Positions 25,371 through 35,179 of a stretch of DNA of 64,000 nucleotides are shown here, one piece after another. Source of the stretch: Planctomycetota bacterium (GTDB lineage: Bacteria; Planctomycetota; JAJSAM01; JAJVHW01); NCBI GenBank assembly GCA_021414065.1, contig JAIOPE010000146.1, positions 1-64,000 of the forward strand, written 5' to 3'. Position numbers and translations under genes: made by a program. The notes under the pieces are model-generated. The model was given only the letters and a program-made list of their open reading frames with translations, did no database searches and was not told the DNA's origin. Each line of letters starts with the position of its first letter. The stretch's first letter is position 1.

Positions 25371-25934
25371 CTACTTCGGCGCGGCGACCGCGACTTGGGC
25401 TTCATATGCCGTGTTGGTCCACTTCATGGGCACTCGGAACATCGCGTTGCTCTTGCCCTCCGGCACGAAGACGTAGACGACTTCCTTCAGGACGACGACC
25501 GCGCGAGAGACGTTCGCGTTCCCAGTCGTGAACTTGCACTCGTACGTCTCGCCGGGATGGATGTCGCCGACCTCGCCCGCCAGCCCGACTTCCTGAGGAT
25601 CTCCAGGGATGCGCTTGCCGTCGCCGTCGAAGAGCACGGCCCCGAACTTCACGATCGACAGGTCGCAGTGCGAGGCGTTGTCCACCTTGAACGAGAACAG
25701 GCCCTGGCCCATCACGCCGCTCGCCATCGGGCTCGACGACGGCTGCGTGAACGTGACGGGAACCGCGTCCGCGTCGAGCTTCCCCGGCGTGAGTCCGGGC
25801 GTGCCGCTGTCACCGCACGACGCAGCGGCGAACACGCCCGCGACGAGCACGGCGAGACAGAGCACTGCGGCGCTGCGGCTTCGCGCCCGCGCCACCACCG
25901 AGTGAGTTTCGTCTCGACCATCGCCTCGCTTCAT
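25371..25934 (-). CDS. Small lipoprotein with Ig/FxLYD-like domain
   Basis: The 187-residue protein has a twin-Arg-free hydrophobic signal ending AAASC (lipobox). The mature domain, FSFKVDNASHCDLSIVKFGA then IHPGETYECKFTTG, resembles FxLYD-type beta-sandwich domains that describe how a residual value deviates, found in many envelope lipoproteins. ATG 25934 follows AAGGGAGA. It comes after the giant secreted protein gene (88-base gap) and before another lipoprotein gene. Function unknown. Confidence 0.65.
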   Translation of the reverse strand: MKRGDGRDETHSVVARARSRSAAVLCLAVLVAGVFAAASCGDSGTPGLTPGKLDADAVPVTFTQPSSSPMASGVMGQGLFSFKVDNASHCDLSIVKFGAVLFDGDGKRIPGDPQEVGLAGEVGDIHPGETYECKFTTGNANVSRAVVVLKEVVYVFVPEGKSNAMFRVPMKWTNTAYEAQVAVAAPK

Positions 25935-26021
25935 CGGAGTCTCCCTTCGTCGCGGCCGTTCGCGCCGCGTTGGTCTTTCGTCCGCCGCGGCGAACGCCGT
26001 CGAGCGGCGTCGCAGCGAGCG

Positions 26022-29000
26022 TCACTTCGCACTCGTGAGCGCCTGCAACATCACAGCGTACTGCGCCTTCACCTCGCACATGCCCTTGCCGCCGGTCATC
26101 TGCAGGATGAGCCGGTTCGCCTCGACCGGGCCGATCTCGTTCCTCGCGAATCGGTCCATCACGCCGCGCAGGTCCTGCATGTGTTGCACCGCAGTCGTGT
26201 TGGTCGCGCGCGAGAGCATCGGCACGAGCTTGGTGTCGAAGTCCTTCACCGTGCCGCGGCACTGCTCCTGCAGCGTCGCGAAGAAGCCGAACGCCGGGTG
26301 GTGCTGCGGAAGCGAGTCCACTTTGAACCCGGTGACGGCCGCAGCCTGGCCGGCCCAGGCGGGGTCCACGTTGGCGATGTCCGCGGTCTTCATCCCCTTC
26401 TTCCCGAGCCACGCGAGATCGCGGTACGCCTCGGGGTGGTCACCCGTCGTGAAGCTCACGAACGACTCGCGCCCGGCGCTGCGGCGGGGGTCGTAGCGCA
26501 TGACGTCCTTGAACGCCTTCTCGAGGTTGGTCTGGCTGACCTCGCGGAACTCGTGGAGGCCGATCTTGTAGTTGTTCGGCCACAGGCCGTCGAGCCACGC
26601 GCGGCGCGCGGGGTTCGGAATCTGTTTGCCCAGTTCGTTCAGGATGAAGCGCGGCGGCTCGACGACGCCGAGGTCCACGTCGATGCCCGCCTTGCCCGCA
26701 CTCGCTGAGTTGCTGAAGAGCTTGTACTCCTGCTTCGCGAAGCCGAACTCGGCCTGCCTCGCCTCGAATCGCTCCTTCACCTGCTTCATCGCGAAGAAGT
26801 CGTATGCGTTGTACTGTCGCAGCAGCGTGAGATTGCCGCTCCGGCCCAGCTCATTCATGTGCATCTTCGCGAACCAGTCCGTCTTGATGAGCTTGTAGAC
26901 GTCCCCCGCCTCGCTCTGCAGGCGATCGATGTCCGCGGTCTTTGCGCCCGCCTTCGCCGCGCGCGACACGTCGGCGAGCTTCTCCTGGAACAGCTTCACC
27001 GTGTCCATGCCCTCGGCACGGCGTTTCAAGTACTGCATCTCCTGCGCGAGTTCCTTCAGCGTCTTCTTCGCGGGCGGCGCCGGGAGGTTCAGGAGCCGCC
27101 TGCCCAGCGGCTCGAATCCGTACTTCATCCCCGCCTGGAGCGCCACGGCTTTGCCGAGGACCCAACCCGCGCCGCCGAGTCCCGCACGAACCTCGTCCAC
27201 CGGACCGGCCTTCGGGTCCTTGGCTTGCCGCTCGTACGCATCGAGGACGGACGTCTGATAGGCGTCCATCGCGTCGCTCGCGGCGATCGTGGCCTGGTTG
27301 AACGCCCGCAGCACCTGCTTCGCCGCCTCGCCGGGGCCGCCTTCCTGATACCCGGTGACTCCCTGGATCGCCGCGTAGCCGCAGCGCAGCCAGCCACCGC
27401 CCAGCGACAGCAGCATCAACTCCGTCTGAGCCACCGACTTCACGTTCTGCGCGCGCTCGAGGCGTTCCTCGGCGTCGATCAGCGTGAGTTGCGCCCCGGC
27501 CTGCTCCTGCTCGAGCGAGCCCATCACACGGTTGCCGAGGGTCGCGATCACCTTCTTGAACCTCGACGGGTCCCCGGTCGCGAGGCCGTCGGTCTTCACC
27601 TGACCGTCGAAGAACTTCCGCAGCGTGTCCTGCTCTTCCGGTGGCGCCAGCGCGATCAGACGCGGGCCGCGCTCGATCAGGCGGTGGATGGTGTCCCACC
27701 GGTCGGCCATCGCGCGACTCTCGGTCGCCATGACCGACAGGTTGAACTCGTCTGCCGCGGTGCGCGTGCGGGTGAAGTTGCCGGTCTGGAGCGTGGTGAT
27801 GGAGTCCTGCGCGCGCTGAATCCAGTCCTGCGCCCACATGATCCGCCGGTCGAGCCCCTCCCGGTCCTCTGGCCGCGCAGTCGCGCGTTGCTGCGCGAGC
27901 GAGGCGAGATCCGACTGCTGGACCGCCATCTCCGCCTTGTAGAACTCGATCTGGTCGAGCTTCGCCTGCGCCGCCTGCTCCTCGGGCGTGAGAGTGCGCC
28001 CCGCGTCGGCGGGCTGGGCGGCGGACGGTCGAGCCGGCCGCGGCGCACTCGTTGCCGCGGCCCCGCCCGCGAGGACCACCTTCGTGCTGGGCTCCCAGTC
28101 CCAGACGTACAGGTACGTCGGCTCTTCGCCGAACTCGCACGTCTTGATGCCACTCGCCCCTTCGTCGTCGAGCGGACGCTTCGTGTTGTCGGAGCACAGC
28201 AGGTCGTACCCGATGGTGATTCGGGCAAAGGCTCGGTCCGGCCCGGGCGCCGGCGTGAATCGCAGCGCGCGGGCGTCATTGCTCGGCCCCGTCTTCTTGT
28301 GTATCCAAGCGCGGGCCTGCGCCCCACCCCGGTCGCCCGCGTCCGCCGTCGGCATCTCGAACGAGGCTCCGGTACGACCTGCGAAGACAAGGTCGCGATA
28401 GCCGTAGTCCGAAGGCAGCGGCGACTTGGAGCGCTTCTGCGCCTCCGCCAGATAGGCCGCTGTGGGCGGCGACTGGCTCACCACCGCAGACAACGAGACC
28501 GAAACTGAGCCGCCCGAGGGGATCACCGCCGGCGGCGACGACCACGTGTGTGTGCTCGAAACCCAGTGGTGTTCTTTGGTCCCGACTCCCGACTCGCTCC
28601 GCAGCGTGGCGCTGGTCGGTGAGTTGCCGCCCGCGACGAGGCGCCACGCTCCGTTCGTGTCGGACTCCCACCGGCCCGGGGCACCGACCCGCTCCCCGAA
28701 CTTCCGCGTGAAGCGCCTCTCGTCGTCTGCGGAGACCTCGTCCGCGAGCACCAGGCGAAGGCCGTCCATGATCCTCTGCTGCTCCGGCAGGCAGATGCTC
28801 TTCTGCTTGTCCCATCGCCTCTGCAGGGTCTTCGCGGCGAAGACCCGCGCATCCGCCGACGGCACCTGCTCGGGCAGACCCATCCCGTCGCTGAAGTTCA
28901 GCCGGGCGGAGACGAACACCCAGACGTTCTCGTCGGCTCGGCCAACGTCCACGGCGTACCACTCATAGCGATCCCGGCCCTCGCGACGACTCCATTCGTT

Positions 29001-30011
29001 TCCGCTCGGGTACGCGTACTCCGCCACGAAGTGGATGGCGTCAAATCCGGAGAACCGCGTCTTCTCGATGACGGACGAGCCCGGGACGAACGACTCGGGC
29101 GCGTTCTGCAGTTCGAGCTTGGAGCTCCGGCCGTCGGCGTGGCGGTAGAACGCATCGGTCCGGAGCCGGCCCATGTCGATGTAGGGCTCGTTCACGACCC
29201 GGCACTTGACCTCAGTCCAGACATGCCCCGTGTCGCCGGCCCGGAACTCGAGCGACGGCATCACGTAATCGACCTCGCCGCCCGGCGGGTCCAGGAAGAC
29301 GCTGCGGTCCTCTTCCCGCGTGGGGTGGAGATACCGGCCGTACACGTGGGCCTCTTCGTTCCACGGCAGCGGCGGCTCGTCCCACTCGACGCGTACGTAG
29401 CGTCCCGTCGGCGCGAGGACGGCGGCGAGGGCGTCCTCGTGCGCCTTGCGGCGGCGGCGCGCCGACTCCTCGGCGTCGGGCGGGTCGCCCAGAGCGACGA
29501 TCTGCTCGACGACCTTCGTGAGCGCGCTGTTCAGCGTCTCCATCTCGCGCCGCGCGAGTTCGGCCTCGTCCATCGCCCGTGCGAGGTCCTCGGCGCTGCC
29601 GACGGCGACCGCCGTGGCCGCCGCGTGCTGCGCCTCGTCGAACGCAGACGCCACCGCGGAGATCGCGTCGCGGACTTGCAGGAACTGGCCGAGCAGCGGA
29701 TTCAACTTGTTGAAGTAGTCGATCACCTTCGGCGTGCAGAACTGGAAGAGCGGGCGCCACTTCGCCTGGAACTTCTTCTCGTCGTCGGGAGTCAACTCGC
29801 CGTAGACGAGTCGCATCGACTCCATCGCGAACGACACTGCGCCCGCGAACTGCGCCGGCGTGACGCGGTTGACGTCGAGGAAGGGCGGGATCTCCGCGGG
29901 CGGCGCGGCGGGGCGTTCGTCGGCACGAAGCTCGGCAGGTGGTCCCCCGCAGAGCGCAACGCAGACCAGCACCGCGGACGCGACGCCCCGCACGGCGCCG
30001 TGCAACGTCAC
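26022..30011 (-). CDS. Giant secreted protein A, unknown function
   Basis: About 1329 residues from a proposed GTG at 30011. An N-terminal hydrophobic segment (GVASAVLVCVALCGG) looks like a signal peptide; the open frame extends to 30086 with an ATG, so the start is uncertain. Residues 40-200 are helical. Two beta-rich domains follow, then a long helical/coiled-coil region rich in Glu, Arg and Gln (about 680-850), a Gly/Ala hydrophobic stretch, and a C-terminal domain containing SNSASAGKAGIDVDLG. That string loosely resembles the GS...DxD active-site pattern of nucleotidyltransferases. I do not recognise the family. It heads a run with lipoproteins and zinc-ribbon proteins, as giant protein B (39722) follows a zinc-ribbon gene. 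Confidence 0.6.
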   Translation of the reverse strand: MTLHGAVRGVASAVLVCVALCGGPPAELRADERPAAPPAEIPPFLDVNRVTPAQFAGAVSFAMESMRLVYGELTPDDEKKFQAKWRPLFQFCTPKVIDYFNKLNPLLGQFLQVRDAISAVASAFDEAQHAAATAVAVGSAEDLARAMDEAELARREMETLNSALTKVVEQIVALGDPPDAEESARRRRKAHEDALAAVLAPTGRYVRVEWDEPPLPWNEEAHVYGRYLHPTREEDRSVFLDPPGGEVDYVMPSLEFRAGDTGHVWTEVKCRVVNEPYIDMGRLRTDAFYRHADGRSSKLELQNAPESFVPGSSVIEKTRFSGFDAIHFVAEYAYPSGNEWSRREGRDRYEWYAVDVGRADENVWVFVSARLNFSDGMGLPEQVPSADARVFAAKTLQRRWDKQKSICLPEQQRIMDGLRLVLADEVSADDERRFTRKFGERVGAPGRWESDTNGAWRLVAGGNSPTSATLRSESGVGTKEHHWVSSTHTWSSPPAVIPSGGSVSVSLSAVVSQSPPTAAYLAEAQKRSKSPLPSDYGYRDLVFAGRTGASFEMPTADAGDRGGAQARAWIHKKTGPSNDARALRFTPAPGPDRAFARITIGYDLLCSDNTKRPLDDEGASGIKTCEFGEEPTYLYVWDWEPSTKVVLAGGAAATSAPRPARPSAAQPADAGRTLTPEEQAAQAKLDQIEFYKAEMAVQQSDLASLAQQRATARPEDREGLDRRIMWAQDWIQRAQDSITTLQTGNFTRTRTAADEFNLSVMATESRAMADRWDTIHRLIERGPRLIALAPPEEQDTLRKFFDGQVKTDGLATGDPSRFKKVIATLGNRVMGSLEQEQAGAQLTLIDAEERLERAQNVKSVAQTELMLLSLGGGWLRCGYAAIQGVTGYQEGGPGEAAKQVLRAFNQATIAASDAMDAYQTSVLDAYERQAKDPKAGPVDEVRAGLGGAGWVLGKAVALQAGMKYGFEPLGRRLLNLPAPPAKKTLKELAQEMQYLKRRAEGMDTVKLFQEKLADVSRAAKAGAKTADIDRLQSEAGDVYKLIKTDWFAKMHMNELGRSGNLTLLRQYNAYDFFAMKQVKERFEARQAEFGFAKQEYKLFSNSASAGKAGIDVDLGVVEPPRFILNELGKQIPNPARRAWLDGLWPNNYKIGLHEFREVSQTNLEKAFKDVMRYDPRRSAGRESFVSFTTGDHPEAYRDLAWLGKKGMKTADIANVDPAWAGQAAAVTGFKVDSLPQHHPAFGFFATLQEQCRGTVKDFDTKLVPMLSRATNTTAVQHMQDLRGVMDRFARNEIGPVEANRLILQMTGGKGMCEVKAQYAVMLQALTSAK

Positions 30012-30269
30012 CTGCCCGCTCTGCTGGCCGCCACGCGCGCGTCGCAACCGTCGTTGAACATCGGCACGTTCGACATCTCTCCCCACGTTCGACGGCGGCG
30101 AGGTGTCGGTCTATGACGTGGATCATCGAGAAGCGCCACACTGTCCGGTCGTGCGGCGATGCGAAGCGTCCCACGCAGTTGCACCAGCGTGACCGCAATC
30201 GCTCTCGCATGGAGTGTCCGCGGTGCCCGGGGTGCCCGAACTCCGCACGGCGACTCGGATCGGAGACGG

Positions 30270-32912
30270 CTACCGACTCCAGGTCCTAGACGCCGCTGTC
30301 GGGCGGCGCATCTCCACGGTCGTCGAGAACTCGGCGCTGGATTCTCCGGTGGCGACTCGAAGCTCAACCCGCATCGGTGATTTCACGGAGCCGTCGTCGG
30401 GAAGCGCACCCGGGACCAGACCTTCGCAGACGATCGAGAACGTGCGAGTCCGGCCGGTGTAGACGAACCGAGCCGACGCGCCGGCGCCGAGATCGGCGTC
30501 GTACTTCACGACGCTCGCCGCGCCCGATCCGCGAACGCTGCGCGATGTCGCGGGAAGCGAGAACGAGGCACCGCCAACCGTGACGGCGAGGTCCCCGGTC
30601 GGGACGAACGCCGCGTCGCGTACGGCGTCGAGTGCGCCTGCCACGCGAACCGACTGGCGGCCACCGGTCTTGATCCGCACGCGCGCGTCCTGAGCGATGA
30701 ACGCGCCATTGACGAGACCGTCGCGCGTGTAGCGATAGCTGCCGCGGGTGGTGCTGTCGGCGACGGTCTTCCAGTCGAACGGAATGGTCGCGATTCCGTC
30801 CGCAGTGCCGACCGTAGTGCCGATCGAGGTTCCCTCGACGCTGACGCGCACGTCGCGGTTGATCGTCCCGGATCCGTATGTCGGGTCGAGTCCCGCAACG
30901 GCTCGCAGGTCCACGCGGGCGACGCTCGCCTTGAACCGCCGCGTCGCGGCATCGAGTCGTACGGACCAAACCGGCACGGTCCCCGCGGCCGAAGCCGCGC
31001 GACCGCGGGCGTCGAGCGTCGTGCGAACGAACTCGGTGCCCCCCAGCGAGAGCGAGAACGTCGCGCCATCGGTCGCCCGGCCGGCCTGCACATTCAAGGC
31101 GCCGCTCAGCGTGAACGAGTCGGCATCGACGCCGTCCGCGTGCTTCCTCCAGTCGATCGCGAAGGCCGCGGCGTCGGCGAACAGATCGCCGTCGTCGGTC
31201 GTCTCCGGCTGCGCGACGGAGGTGCTCTTCACAGCGAAGAGCGTGACCGCCGCGATCGGCGACAGCGCGACGCCGCCCGCCGCCGCCGGATCCGCTACGC
31301 GCCACTGGAACCACATCGACTCACCGTCGCGGGAGCGGTCGTCGGGAAGCGGGAACGGCATCGTCGCGTACCCTCCACTCGCGATCGTGACCGGCCCGAC
31401 GAGCGTCTGCGGCGCCAACTGATCGCCGACCGGAGCACTCGCCGACGCCGCGAGGTACGCGGTGGCTCCGGCGAGCGCGTCACCGATGCCGAGGCGGAAC
31501 TCGCTGTTCCCCAGGTACGGCGGCGTCACTGCGACCATCTTCGGTGCGGCCGACGACGTGCCGACGCGACCGCTGCCCGCGACGGTCGGCCCGTGGGTCT
31601 TCGTCTCCGAATACGGACTCGGGTAGTCGAATGGGAACTGCTCGGCCGCCGTGCGCGGGTCGGTGAGGCCCGTCTGGAGGAACGCATCGATGTCGCCCGC
31701 GACCTGGGGCGGCAGGTTGATGCGGGCCATGATCGGGTCGATGTTGTCGGTGAACTGCACCGTGCCCGGCGCGCGCGCGTAGAACCGCAGCACGTCCGGG
31801 ATGGCGGTGAGTGCCCCGTTGTGCATGAATGACTTGCGCAACGCGACCGTGCGCAACGACGGCGTCTTGAAGGACCCACGGTCGGCGTTGCTCCCGGAGA
31901 TCGCCGCGCGGCCGGTGTCCTCCGCGGGCGGACGCAGGCCGATCGTGTGGAACTTCCGGTCCGTGAACTCCGGCGCCTTGTGGCAGTCGTTGCAGTGAAC
32001 TGTCTGGAAGGCGTTCCACCCGCGCTGCTGCGCCGCGTTGAGCGCAGTCGTGTCGCCGTCGATGAAGCGGTCCCACGGCGTCTGGTCCGGCACGAGGGTG
32101 CGCTCGTATGTCGCGATGGCGAATGCAATCCGCTCCGCGGTGATCGCGCCGTCGCCGTACGCAGCGGCGAAGAGATCGGGATATCGAGTCGCATCCGTGA
32201 GCACGGCGGCGACGTCCGGCGGGATGTCGCTCGACAGAGCGAGCGGTGCCGCGCCCTGCAGACGCGCGGCCACCTCCGCCCAGGTGCGCCCGAGTCTGCC
32301 CATCTCGGTGGAGTTGAGAACGGGCCCCACGGCCTGGCTCTCGAGCGCACCGCCGGTCGCGACGCTCACGGCGTTGGTCTGCGGGTTGACGAACTGCGGC
32401 GTCGCGCGACCGTCCCAGAAGAGCGAGTCGGCGAGGGCGCCGGAGAGGAACGACGGTGCGGTGCGCCCGGTCACCTGGGCGTCGAGCCCGAAGGATGCGT
32501 GCGGGAGGTAGTTGCCGGCGGCGTCGCGCTGCACGACGCCCGGGGATCCGAAGACGTCGTCGGCGGTGTTGAACCGGCCGTCGGCGCCCGGGTGCCGCGC
32601 GCGGCGTTCGTCGGCTCCGCCGATGTCGGGCAGGTGACAGGTTCCGCACGACATCGTGTCGTCGGCGGACAACTGCTCGTCCCAGAACAGGATCTTCCCG
32701 AGCACCCGCTTCGCTTCCGACACCGGGTTCTCGACCGGCGCAGGAACTGCCGGCAACGGCGACGCCCAAGCGGCGACGATCGCGGCGCCGACGACCGCAC
32801 CGACGCCGAGTCCCGCAAGCGCCTTCGAACGAAGCGTCCGTCGGCCGCTGATCGCAGCCGTCGGGGACTGGGTCGGATAGGTCGTCAACTGCGCGTCGTA
32901 GCGGGTCGGCAT
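30270..32912 (-). CDS. Di-heme cytochrome c peroxidase/MauG family protein with C-terminal extension
   Basis: The 880-residue protein has an N-terminal hydrophobic anchor or signal (about 30-50) and a bacterial di-heme peroxidase domain (about 60-420) with the two heme sites CGTCH and CNDCH. Family motifs include LFWDEQLSADDTMSCGTCH, FWDGRA, GPV-NSTEMG, and the distal FKTPSLRTVALRKSFMHNGA block. The family is normally near 350 residues; here about 450 more residues of beta-rich repeats follow (for example GGYATMPFPLPDDRSRD and VTVGGASFSLPATSRSVRGS). ATG 32912 has GAGGAGAG upstream, and the longer open frame is rejected. It may reduce peroxide or oxidise a protein partner in the periplasm. Divergent from the HEAT-like gene at 33097. 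Confidence 0.85.
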   Translation of the reverse strand: MPTRYDAQLTTYPTQSPTAAISGRRTLRSKALAGLGVGAVVGAAIVAAWASPLPAVPAPVENPVSEAKRVLGKILFWDEQLSADDTMSCGTCHLPDIGGADERRARHPGADGRFNTADDVFGSPGVVQRDAAGNYLPHASFGLDAQVTGRTAPSFLSGALADSLFWDGRATPQFVNPQTNAVSVATGGALESQAVGPVLNSTEMGRLGRTWAEVAARLQGAAPLALSSDIPPDVAAVLTDATRYPDLFAAAYGDGAITAERIAFAIATYERTLVPDQTPWDRFIDGDTTALNAAQQRGWNAFQTVHCNDCHKAPEFTDRKFHTIGLRPPAEDTGRAAISGSNADRGSFKTPSLRTVALRKSFMHNGALTAIPDVLRFYARAPGTVQFTDNIDPIMARINLPPQVAGDIDAFLQTGLTDPRTAAEQFPFDYPSPYSETKTHGPTVAGSGRVGTSSAAPKMVAVTPPYLGNSEFRLGIGDALAGATAYLAASASAPVGDQLAPQTLVGPVTIASGGYATMPFPLPDDRSRDGESMWFQWRVADPAAAGGVALSPIAAVTLFAVKSTSVAQPETTDDGDLFADAAAFAIDWRKHADGVDADSFTLSGALNVQAGRATDGATFSLSLGGTEFVRTTLDARGRAASAAGTVPVWSVRLDAATRRFKASVARVDLRAVAGLDPTYGSGTINRDVRVSVEGTSIGTTVGTADGIATIPFDWKTVADSTTRGSYRYTRDGLVNGAFIAQDARVRIKTGGRQSVRVAGALDAVRDAAFVPTGDLAVTVGGASFSLPATSRSVRGSGAASVVKYDADLGAGASARFVYTGRTRTFSIVCEGLVPGALPDDGSVKSPMRVELRVATGESSAEFSTTVEMRRPTAASRTWSR

Positions 32913-33096
32913 GGTTCTCTCCTCGTCGCGCGGCGGGCCACTGGTGGCCAGTCGGCAAGACACAACGTGCCGCAGGCATGTTGCGAAGACCTGAAGCGGC
33001 CGGAGACCGCGGTCGCGAACGGCGGTGGCAATCACCGTGGAACTCAGACTCTGCAGATCGTGATGCAGACGAGGTACCCTGCGGTGGGAGGTCCGC

Positions 33097-35121
33097 ATGC
33101 TCCGTGGATTCGTCGCCGCGTTCGTCATGCTCGCGGTTCTCGTCGCGTTCACCGGAAGCCGGGCGCGCGGCGGCGAGTCTCCGCTCGATGACGCCGACCG
33201 CCGCGCGTTCACCTGGTTCGACGGGTTGAGCATTCCGTCGTGCGCGGGGAAAAAGTACGTACGCGTCACGTGGGTGCGCAAGTCGCCGCGGCCGGACGCA
33301 CCCCCGGCGGAGAGGCTGTGGGAGACCGACGGGTTCCTCCTCGCAGAGAACGCGAAGCACCGGACGATCCTCGACGCCGACCAGATCGCCCGAAAGGTGA
33401 CGCTCACGGACCCCGACTGGACGACGTCGATCACCCCGCTAGACCTCGCCGCTACGGCCGAAGCCGCCGCCGCGCGACTCCGCGCGATGAAGGACGACCC
33501 GGGCGCGATCGAGCCGATCGAAGCCATCTTCCACGGTGTGCGGCGCCTCCTCGGCGACGAAGCCCAGTCGCTCGCGCTCGCGAAGCACTGCGCCGAGAAC
33601 AAGCTCGACGCGCAGGCGCACGCCCTGCTGGAAGCCGCGCGCTCCGTCGCGCCGACCACACCCGGGAAGCCCGTCGCACCGCTCGAGGCGGCGGCCGCCG
33701 CGCAGCTCGTCGTGCCGCTGATGCGTCGCATGGTCGTGGACATCGGCGACGTGGAGATGCCGCGGGCGCGGCTCGTCGAGCGTCTGCGGGCGTGGCGCAA
33801 GTGCTTCGCCGACAGCCCGCATGTCGCCCGCGCCGACGAGGCGATCCGCATCCTCGAGCCGATGGCGAAGGAAGACGCGCAGCACCGCGCCGTCGCGGAC
33901 GCCGCGCTCGCGAAGCTGGCGCCCGCGGCGCAAGCGAAGGAACTCGTGTTCCGCCTTCGGGACCAGACCGGCGACATCGTTGATCTTCGGCGCGGGGCCG
34001 CCTACCTCGACCTGGATCGAGGAGACAGTCCGGTCGAGCGACTCGCAGCGCTCAAGTTCGATGCAGTCCCGGCACTGATCGACGCGCTCACCGACGCGCG
34101 GTTCTCGCGCGCGGTGCTTTTTCGGCTCGACGAGACCCTCGACCGGCAGTTCGTCGCGCGCATCGGCGACGTTGCGCACGTCGCGCTCGAGCGCATCACG
34201 CAGCAGAAGTTCCGCGACGTCACGCTGACGCTGCCGTCGATGTTCCAGGACGGCTCTGCGGCCGCGACGCACGCGAAGTGGGTGGCCTGGTGGAAGGAGA
34301 CGTCGGCGTTCCCGGCGGCACTCGCTACGATCGCAGCCGAGCCGGACGCCGCGCGGCGTGCCGCGCTGGCCCGGGCGCTCCCGGATCGCGGCACGGGGCG
34401 TCTCGGCGGGGCATCCGACGCGACCTGGGGAACCAAGAGCTTCACGGCCGCCGTGCCGAACCTGGCGCCGGAAGCCGCGAAATCGCTGCTCTGCGTGGTG
34501 ATCGCCGAGTCGCCGCATCCCCGCACGAAGGCGCTCTCGGCGTGGGCTCTTCTCGACTTCGGCGACGAGAGCTCGGTCGGATCGATGATCACCGCGTGGC
34601 GGGCGATGGACGACGCCGCGCGCGGGAACCCGGAGCAGGGAGGCGCCGTGATCTCGTTTCTCGCCGCGTGCGGTCGCGCTGAAGCGGTCGCCGCACTCGC
34701 CGACGGCCTCGACGCGCGTTCGCCTTCTGTCCGTGAACTCGTGGTGCTCGCTCTCGCTGACCGCGGGTTCGGCGCCGTGCGCGGATTCGCGGCCGATCGG
34801 CCCGACGGCATCTCTGAGCGGTGGTCCCTGACGGATGCGGTTGCGGATGCCGTCGAGGACATCGTCGCGGCGCGCCTGACCGATCTCGACGAGGACCCGC
34901 TCGGCCGTATCCCACGCCAGTTCCCGATCTGCGACAGCATCCCCTCTTTCGACTGCGGTCGGCGCATCGCCGACGCCGCGACCCGGGTGCTCGCGCGGCG
35001 TTGGCCGACCCGATACGTGCTACGCGACGAGCCCGTGCGCTCCGACACCGAGTGGGAGTCGCTGCGCGTCGGATTCATCGATGCGTGGGCCGCAGCGAAG
35101 GCCGCGCGCAAGCCGCGGTGA
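33097..35121 (+). CDS. Secreted HEAT-like repeat protein
   Basis: The 674-residue protein has a signal peptide (about 1-25) and is otherwise mostly helical. The second half contains HEAT/Armadillo-like pairs (for example AVPALIDALTDARFSRAVLF, EAVAALADGLDARSPSVRELVVLALADRG). The N-terminal 60 residues of the mature part form a small beta domain (KYVRVTWVRKSPRP...WETDGFLL). ATG 33097 follows GGGAGG at 5 bases. A scaffold or binding role is likely; no enzyme motif is visible. Confidence 0.7.
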   Translation: MLRGFVAAFVMLAVLVAFTGSRARGGESPLDDADRRAFTWFDGLSIPSCAGKKYVRVTWVRKSPRPDAPPAERLWETDGFLLAENAKHRTILDADQIARKVTLTDPDWTTSITPLDLAATAEAAAARLRAMKDDPGAIEPIEAIFHGVRRLLGDEAQSLALAKHCAENKLDAQAHALLEAARSVAPTTPGKPVAPLEAAAAAQLVVPLMRRMVVDIGDVEMPRARLVERLRAWRKCFADSPHVARADEAIRILEPMAKEDAQHRAVADAALAKLAPAAQAKELVFRLRDQTGDIVDLRRGAAYLDLDRGDSPVERLAALKFDAVPALIDALTDARFSRAVLFRLDETLDRQFVARIGDVAHVALERITQQKFRDVTLTLPSMFQDGSAAATHAKWVAWWKETSAFPAALATIAAEPDAARRAALARALPDRGTGRLGGASDATWGTKSFTAAVPNLAPEAAKSLLCVVIAESPHPRTKALSAWALLDFGDESSVGSMITAWRAMDDAARGNPEQGGAVISFLAACGRAEAVAALADGLDARSPSVRELVVLALADRGFGAVRGFAADRPDGISERWSLTDAVADAVEDIVAARLTDLDEDPLGRIPRQFPICDSIPSFDCGRRIADAATRVLARRWPTRYVLRDEPVRSDTEWESLRVGFIDAWAAAKAARKPR

Positions 35122-35179
35122 TCGGACCGTGTCGATGAACTGGGACGCATCGGATCCCACCAGCAGTAGCATCTCGCGC

